Shown here: positions 59,677 through 64,000 of the stretch, piece by piece
Position numbering within the stretch: position 1 is the stretch's first letter
Layout of the letters: every line of letters begins with the position of its first letter
Assembly (NCBI GenBank): GCA_965216535.1
Contig: OZ244175.1
Span: forward strand, 3,906,001-3,970,000
Length of the DNA: 64,000 nt
From: Hoeflea_A sp965216535
GTDB taxonomy: Bacteria; Pseudomonadota; Alphaproteobacteria; Rhizobiales; Rhizobiaceae
Direction: 5' to 3'
Made by a program: the position numbers and the translations under genes
The notes under the pieces: generated by a model
Told to the model about the DNA's origin: nothing
Database searches by the model: none
Seen by the model: only the letters and a program-made list of their open reading frames with translations

Positions 59677-59704
59677 AAGAAAAGCCCCGCGCGATGGCGG
59701 GGCT
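59677..59704 (-). terminator. intrinsic terminator after the 59734 gene
   Basis: On the minus strand: perfect stem AGCCCCGC / GCGGGGCT (59683-59704) with a 6-nt loop, followed by TTTCTTTT. Typical Rho-independent terminator. Confidence 0.88.
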
Positions 59705-59733
59705 ATTGATCGGCGGGCAGTGTTGCGTGGGGA

Positions 59734-60234
59734 TCAGGCGGCCTTGCTGCCTTCCACAACGGTCATGTGCTGGCCTTTGGCGACGCGCAGGGCGGCCTGC
59801 AGAGCCTGAACGACGGACGGCGAGGCGTCTTTGTCCACAAAGCGTTCGATGACCTTTTCCAGCGCCTTGACTTCGTCGAATTCGGCCGGGGTGGAGTCCT
59901 GGCTGGCCTCTTTCTGGTAGTTCGCGGGCGCGATCTTGGCGGCGGCTTCCAGGTCGGATTTCTTGCCCTTGACGTACGTGAATTCGCCCGCCTTGGAGTC
60001 GAACTTGCACTTGCCAAATGCGGCCGCCCATTTCATCAGGCCGCCGCGATAGTTCTGCGGCGTGACTTCGAAAAGCCGGTTCAGGTAAATCACGTCATGG
60101 TGTTCGTCGACGTGCACGAGGCAGGACAGGGCAAGCTGATGTTCGCGCTGTGTGAACGTTGCGGCGACCTTCGCGCGGCCCTTGATAGCGGCGGAAAGTG
60201 CTTTGCCCTTCAGAATCTCAAACTTGGCGGTCAT
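59734..60234 (-). CDS. hypothetical phage protein
   Basis: 166 residues, MTAKFEILKGKALSAAIKGR onward. GGAG precedes the ATG. An N-terminal alpha/beta part (HQLALSCLVHVDEHHDVIYL) and a helical C-terminus with VIERFVDKDASPSVV. It is followed by a strong terminator, suggesting a well expressed gene. No domain recognised. Confidence 0.6.
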   Translation of the reverse strand: MTAKFEILKGKALSAAIKGRAKVAATFTQREHQLALSCLVHVDEHHDVIYLNRLFEVTPQNYRGGLMKWAAAFGKCKFDSKAGEFTYVKGKKSDLEAAAKIAPANYQKEASQDSTPAEFDEVKALEKVIERFVDKDASPSVVQALQAALRVAKGQHMTVVEGSKAA

Positions 60235-60575
60235 GTTTCAATCTCCATTTTTTCGGTTGCAGGAAAATCGTTCCGGTACAGAACGCACAAGGGCCGCGAC
60301 AGAGCGCGGCGCTTGCATGTTGTGTCCAGTGGAGCAACGTGGCGAGACCGTAAGGATATCGCCACGTCAAAACTGATTGTGTTGCACATGGAACGGCACC
60401 GATTGTTGATCCGTCGCCCGCTGCACATTCCCAAAGTGTGCCGTTGCTCTACCGTCCTGCTATCGCTGGAAGGCTTGCCCGTCATGCTATCCATGAAGTC
60501 CCGGAATAGGCTTTCTAAGTCAGCCCTAAATTCCGGTTCGGGCCCGCTTGACTGGCAACGCGTGCAAGGCGTCAC
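60231..60575 (-). CDS. doubtful ORF upstream of the 59734 gene
   Basis: 114 codons from a GTG without a clear ribosome site. In its favour, its stop overlaps the next ATG by 4 bp, as elsewhere in the phage. Against it, the composition is odd (many Arg, Cys and Ser) and an RNA-like hairpin lies within (60337-60367: ACGTGGCGA/TCGCCACGT). Treat as unproven. Confidence 0.28.
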   Translation of the reverse strand: MTPCTRCQSSGPEPEFRADLESLFRDFMDSMTGKPSSDSRTVEQRHTLGMCSGRRINNRCRSMCNTISFDVAISLRSRHVAPLDTTCKRRALSRPLCVLYRNDFPATEKMEIET

Positions 60576-60761
60576 TCTGATCTAGCTACTATTCAGTGCG
60601 TCTATTGAAGTGTTCGGATCGATCCGCCGGTTAATCGCTGCTTATGAGCCTTGAAAAAACCCGTTGCAGAAACCGCGCGGCCGGTTCGGCCTTACTTGCT
60701 TCGCGCTGTCAAAGAACCCGGCGTTGTGTCGCCGTCCGTGTTTGTTTTGTTGATGCATAAT

Positions 60762-60887
60762 CGCAAAGATAATTTACGTTGAACACAAACAATCGTAAAT
60801 TATCTTATCGATATTGGCTAAGTCACTGAAAACAAATGAAAGAAAATTTACGATTGATGCCTGTTATCGCAAAGAAAGTTTACGATG
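60762..60887. repeat. four copies of an AAAGA-A-TTTACG motif in a gene-poor region
   Basis: Copies at 60762-60780, 60791-60810 (inverted), 60838-60856 and 60869-60887, with the shared core AAAGAWAATTTACG(A/T)T or a one-base variant. Copies 1 and 2 form a perfect inverted repeat AAGATAATTTACG / CGTAAATTATCTT. The block is AT-rich in a GC-rich neighbourhood. It could be an operator cluster for divergent transcription or a replication origin with iterons. Confidence 0.6.
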
Positions 60888-61907
60888 CTTGCCTAAATCC
60901 GAGAGTGATTTGTCAGGGAAAACGTAATCAAATCAGCCGTTTAGTAGAGGTATGCCGGTGATTTGATCTTGTGTGTTGTGACGCACACGTATTCGAGTCA
61001 AACATATGGCCGATTCAGCGACGTGCGGGACAATCCGAATCAGGTCCGGCCCAAATCCGTTACAGGCGGGCACCGCTTTCAATCGTGAGATTTTCCAAAT
61101 CAAAGCTTTTTCAGCCAGTGGGCATATGCCTACCAGGTAGACACGTACGGCCATGTATGGGGCAGGTCGCCGCATGGGTCGCTGACAGCCATACGCCGCG
61201 CACCGTGGCCTGAGAGCGCCGCGCACCGCATACGCACGGGACACGCAGACAGAGAGCCATAGAGGCAGGAAGGCAGTAGAGGGGCAGCGGCAGCGCGGCA
61301 GCGCGGCGGCAGCGCCGCACGGCATGGCGTGGACGTCTCAGTCTCAGGCCAGACATGCGCGGCCCTATGCGCTGCCACACACGCCCATGCACACGCACCG
61401 GCGACAGGCTGCAGCTACCAGCACCGCATGCCAAAGGCGCGCCACACGCTGACAGGACGGTATGTAGCCACCTACATGCGACGATAGCGCTAAGGCGTTG
61501 ATATCGTTGCGTCCGTTGCATCCGTTTCGTTGCAGCGAATGCGTCTAAGGCCTTGATACCACTGCACAATGCCACATACCCCGCCCGGGGTAGGTTCTTT
61601 CACCCCACTGGCCCCCGCCGCGGGTGCGGCGCAGCGCAGTATTTCGGTGCGTTCAGCCTTTTTTCGATCGCGATTCCCGATTCCGCGAAGCGAAACCGGG
61701 GCAGGTCGGTTTGGCCGGAGCGTTTCGCACCAGCTTCGACGGTCGTTTGATCGTCGTTCGCCCACCGTCTTTTCCGGCCTCGGACGTGGCGGTGGTTCGC
61801 CCCGGAGCCGGTGGGGTGGCCGGCTTCGGGGCGCATGAATTCGAGATACCTGAGCGCGCTCACCGACAGGCGCGAGTAAAGATCCGCAGCTGCAGCGGTG
61901 AGGCGGC
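60888..61907. other. gene-poor stretch with low-complexity GC-rich tract
   Basis: No convincing gene. From about 61130 to 61480 the sequence is built from short GC-rich words (GCAGCG, CGCACG, GGCAG) and gives Cys/Arg/Pro-rich frames on both strands that do not look like proteins. The part 61600-61900 has open frames on the minus strand with more natural composition but no ribosome site. It may hold the late promoter region or decayed genes. Confidence 0.45.
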
Positions 61908-61934
61908 TTGCCCTTCTTCGGAGGTTTCCACCCC

Positions 61935-62279
61935 ATGGGAAGTTGGAGTTATCACTATCCGCGATTGTTGATCCAATCGAAGTGGTTCAACGTCCATACC
62001 TGCCGCAGCCTTGGGATCATGCTTTATCGAGTTGGTTCGAAGGAAGCGAAGGCGGTTTGGACCCTCGCTATTCCGTTCGTTTTGCTGGAGGTGTTGATCA
62101 GGCTTCCGCTTGGATCGCAGCCAGCTAAGCCGGGTTCACTGCTTCGATGGGGAGTTGTTACCCATAGCACCTGGGCTCTGCATTTTTATTTCGGACGGCG
62201 GTTCCTCTTTGTCTACTGGGAGACCTTCCTGTTGCCGTACCGGTGGTTTCGGTACTCGCTGTTACGTCGGAGCATCTGA
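61935..62279 (+). CDS. small membrane-type protein
   Basis: 114 residues from MGSWSYHYPRLLIQSKWFNV; GGAGG lies 11 nt upstream. One TM helix AVWTLAIPFVLLEVLIRL, Trp/Tyr-rich and basic. First gene of the rightward late direction. Function unknown. Confidence 0.5.
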   Translation: MGSWSYHYPRLLIQSKWFNVHTCRSLGIMLYRVGSKEAKAVWTLAIPFVLLEVLIRLPLGSQPAKPGSLLRWGVVTHSTWALHFYFGRRFLFVYWETFLLPYRWFRYSLLRRSI

Positions 62280-62281
62280 AG

Positions 62282-62965
62282 ATGAGCAATCAGGAACGAG
62301 CGAAACCGGTCAACTGCCAGCATTGCGAACGCGTTTTCGAATGGGGTGTTGATGCCGACAGCGCCATAGTCGATGCGCAAGATGCCTGGTGGCGCCCATT
62401 TCGTGAGAGTGCGATCTGGAAGCGGAATTTTCACATCGCGACGGAACATCCCGAAAAGGGATTTGTTTGCCCGCGGCGTGTCGAAGCAATGGGCCATTTC
62501 GTCAACGAGGACATCGACGAATGGCTCATTCGATCAGCCCGTCGGACATGCAGCTACTGCGGTAGCCTGCAGCCCGATGAGTTCTTCCGGGCGATCGAAG
62601 AAGGTCACGAAATTGGTCCGACAGACAAGAGCTACAAGGCCTATGTTCGGGTCCCAAACCCCGCTGCCGGCGAGCAAGTCGTGGTCGGAAGTGAACAGGG
62701 CCCTGCGTTTGATCCGACGACGGGTAAGCTTCGCCGCGACGATCTGACCGACGAGGAAAAGGAGCGCGGGTACTACGAGCGGGACGTTATGGGACCGGCG
62801 TCGGACACCGTGCAGATGAAGGTATACTTCCAGCACCTTTCAGCTGCTGAGCGCGTGAAGTTCGTCGATCTACTGAACGAAGGCAAAGTCAACATCGGCG
62901 CGCCTGGGTACTTCTACACATTGCCTTTCTTCTGCGTCCGACAGGATCCGAAACAGCTTCACTGA
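62282..62965 (+). CDS. phage protein with two CxxC pairs
   Basis: 227 residues from MSNQERAKPVNCQHCERVFE. CQHC at about 12-15 and CSYC at about 90-93 with further cysteines suggest zinc binding. The C-terminus is VNIGAPGYFYTLPFF-like, with mixed structure. It starts the late region. No domain recognised. Confidence 0.58.
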   Translation: MSNQERAKPVNCQHCERVFEWGVDADSAIVDAQDAWWRPFRESAIWKRNFHIATEHPEKGFVCPRRVEAMGHFVNEDIDEWLIRSARRTCSYCGSLQPDEFFRAIEEGHEIGPTDKSYKAYVRVPNPAAGEQVVVGSEQGPAFDPTTGKLRRDDLTDEEKERGYYERDVMGPASDTVQMKVYFQHLSAAERVKFVDLLNEGKVNIGAPGYFYTLPFFCVRQDPKQLH

Positions 62966-62992
62966 CCATCCCCCCAAAGTCGCGAGGCCGCC

Positions 62993-63349
62993 ATGTCGAC
63001 CGAACTGTATCAAAACATGCTCGAGCAGGATTACGGGCATCAAGGAACTGCTGAGCTGATGGAGAAGGTGTGGTCGCCGACCCCGTTCATGGTCGATGCG
63101 TTCACTGGTCATGGTTCGGATCGCCGTGACTGCGAAATGCAGCAGTGGTGCTACGATACATTCGGCGAGCAGTCTTCTCCGATCCACGAACGAGAGGGAA
63201 CTTGGTGCCGGGGCAATGCGACCATTTTCGGTTGGACCTGGTACGGCTTTGCTGAGCGGGATCAGCTCGATTTGTTTCTGGCACATTGGCGTGATGCTGA
63301 TTGGGTTCGGGAACACGATCTGCGTCAGACGAAAAGGCTGGCCGCCTGA
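62993..63349 (+). CDS. hypothetical phage protein
   Basis: 118 residues, Trp- and His-rich (GWTWYGFAERDQLDLFLAHW). No domain recognised. It lies 3 bp upstream of the tail-type gene. Confidence 0.5.
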   Translation: MSTELYQNMLEQDYGHQGTAELMEKVWSPTPFMVDAFTGHGSDRRDCEMQQWCYDTFGEQSSPIHEREGTWCRGNATIFGWTWYGFAERDQLDLFLAHWRDADWVREHDLRQTKRLAA

Positions 63350-63352
63350 ACC

Positions 63353-64000
63353 ATGCGGGTAGTTGTCACCGGTAGGAACGTCATCGCCGTCACCCAATTC
63401 AGGGACCTTGCCGTCACCATCGACAAGCGGTGGGAGGGCGAGGCGATGCGCGGCCTGACAGACGCTGGCCGACGCACGAAGACACAGGTTCAGCGGGCGG
63501 TTTTCAAGCAGATGGCGATGAAGCCGGGGACCTATACCAGCTTCGTTGTTCACAACACCCGTGGTGTGCCGCGCAAGAAGAAGCTGTCCTTTGAGATCTT
63601 CAGCTATCGTGGCGGTGCGAAGATCAACCAGTACAAAGGCCTGAAAGATGTTGCCCCTCGAGGTGCTGCTGCCCGTCGGTTGAATGAGGGGCGCGATCCT
63701 GCTGATCGCGGAACCGTTCGGTCCGGTGTGTGGAACCGGCCTCGGATCTTCAAGCGGTCTTTCTCCTACCGGAAGGGCTGGTTCGCTATGTTGCCCGGTC
63801 GGACGCACAAGGCGCCGAAGCTTTTCTGGACCTACGGGTGGAAGAAGAACCAGCCGCGTAGCGCAGATGGCAGGTTCGCCCGGAGTAAACGCCGGTACGG
63901 CAAGATCAGGCGACTGTTCGGTCCGGCGCTTTCGAAGGAAATTCCGCAGGGCGATTCCTTGGTGACCTTCCGCAAAGTCGCCCCGAAACTCATGCGGGAG
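63353..64000 (+). CDS. phage minor tail protein Z-like (cut by window end)
   Basis: 216 codons open to the last base, so the C-terminus is missing. From MRVVVTGRNVIAVTQFRDLA; a very basic middle (RIFKRSFSYRKGWF, TYGWKKNQPRSADG) and the end GPALSKEIPQGDSLVTFRKV recall the prophage minor tail protein Z/HK97 gp10 group. That would mark the start of the structural genes to the right. Confidence 0.6.
   Translation, partial: MRVVVTGRNVIAVTQFRDLAVTIDKRWEGEAMRGLTDAGRRTKTQVQRAVFKQMAMKPGTYTSFVVHNTRGVPRKKKLSFEIFSYRGGAKINQYKGLKDVAPRGAAARRLNEGRDPADRGTVRSGVWNRPRIFKRSFSYRKGWFAMLPGRTHKAPKLFWTYGWKKNQPRSADGRFARSKRRYGKIRRLFGPALSKEIPQGDSLVTFRKVAPKLMRE

Larger units (their letters stand above)
16884..64000. mobile_element. 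temperate prophage, left 47 kb (right end outside window)
   Basis: Between a tRNA gene and the window edge lie a tyrosine integrase, a Cro/repressor switch with operators, RecT and exonuclease, DnaB-like helicase and TOPRIM primase, a sliding clamp, at least four DNA methyltransferases and a tail-type gene at the right end. Host housekeeping genes are absent. Most genes are short and overlap their neighbours by 1-8 bp, a phage habit not seen left of the tRNA. The size (over 47 kb before the structural genes) implies a large siphovirus-like genome. Confidence 0.93.

Noticed and set aside
60395..60470. tRNA-like pieces on the minus strand (GGTAGAGCAACGG and an arm around TTTGGGA)
   Set aside because: The D stem has only two pairs, the anticodon loop would be nine bases, no T arm or matching acceptor stem follows. 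Chance or a remnant at best.
60933..61575. minus-strand frames in the GC-rich tract (130 and 154 codons)
   Set aside because: Cys/Arg/Pro/Leu-rich low-complexity products without ribosome sites or domain marks.
61490..61936. minus-strand frames of 148 and 87 codons
   Set aside because: No ribosome site, no domain, and the two overlap each other in different frames; not enough to call a gene.
1..64000. CRISPR arrays and insertion sequences
   Set aside because: No regularly spaced direct repeats, cas genes, transposase genes or IS-type terminal repeats were seen anywhere in the window.

Overview
The window looks like a Hyphomicrobiales (rhizobial-type alphaproteobacterial) chromosome. The left 16.8 kb is ordinary host DNA: a LytM-like activator, a DUF815 ATPase, yajC, a fused secDF, a Mth938 protein and a squalene/phytoene-synthase-like protein, trmFO and two DUF1127 genes. 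The right 47 kb is a temperate phage inserted next to a tRNA-Leu(TAG) gene. The prophage runs off the right edge, so its right attachment site and most of its structural genes are not visible.

Host part. (a) 1-6305, membrane biogenesis: yajC-secDF followed by homologues of two mitochondrial complex I assembly factors (NDUFAF3-like Mth938 and NDUFAF6-like squalene/phytoene synthase) and a small membrane protein. (b) 6312-13135, a minus-strand carbohydrate operon: AraC regulator, TrpA-like TIM barrel, FGGY kinase, periplasmic binding protein, ABC ATPase and permease. (c) 13238-15512, trmFO and a dienoyl-CoA isomerase-type crotonase. (d) 15583-16645, two DUF1127 genes and two transcription units carrying three hairpins each, with CCTCC-type (anti-Shine-Dalgarno) loops, resembling alphaproteobacterial cuckoo/CcsR RNAs.

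Prophage. The integrase (17026-18378) lies beside the tRNA. A long leftward operon (30474 to 18382) has almost all genes coupled by overlapping stop and start codons. It carries an AAA ATPase, a PD-(D/E)XK exonuclease, RecT, a DEDDh exonuclease, an HNH-like nuclease, a J-domain protein, a DUF5131 protein, a C5-cytosine methyltransferase and a TrpF-like protein. The immunity region (30504-31966) has a repressor with two HTH domains, flanked by matching palindromic operators, and a divergent Cro-like gene. Rightward early genes (32129-40839) include an MT-A70 methyltransferase, a RuvC-like resolvase, a TOPRIM primase and a DnaB-like helicase, plus many small proteins. From 40758 to 60234 most genes are leftward again: HTH regulators, a DUF4942-methyltransferase fusion, a phage sliding clamp, a tandem family of seven small paralogues, a Dam-type methyltransferase, and a MoxR ATPase/VWA module. 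A gene-poor stretch with four copies of an inverted-repeat motif (60762-60887) precedes the rightward late genes, of which the first tail-type gene is cut by the window end.

The best candidate for something undescribed is the array at 48079-51079: seven consecutive, translationally coupled genes whose products share an N-terminal GG-[EN]-I strand-helix unit and a C-terminal PLT-x-x-P-x-V-x-VYLRI unit but are otherwise highly diverged. Next come the MoxR/VWA/DUF3150-like module (53582-58009), the paired hairpin RNAs beside DUF1127, and the TrpA-like enzyme in a sugar operon.
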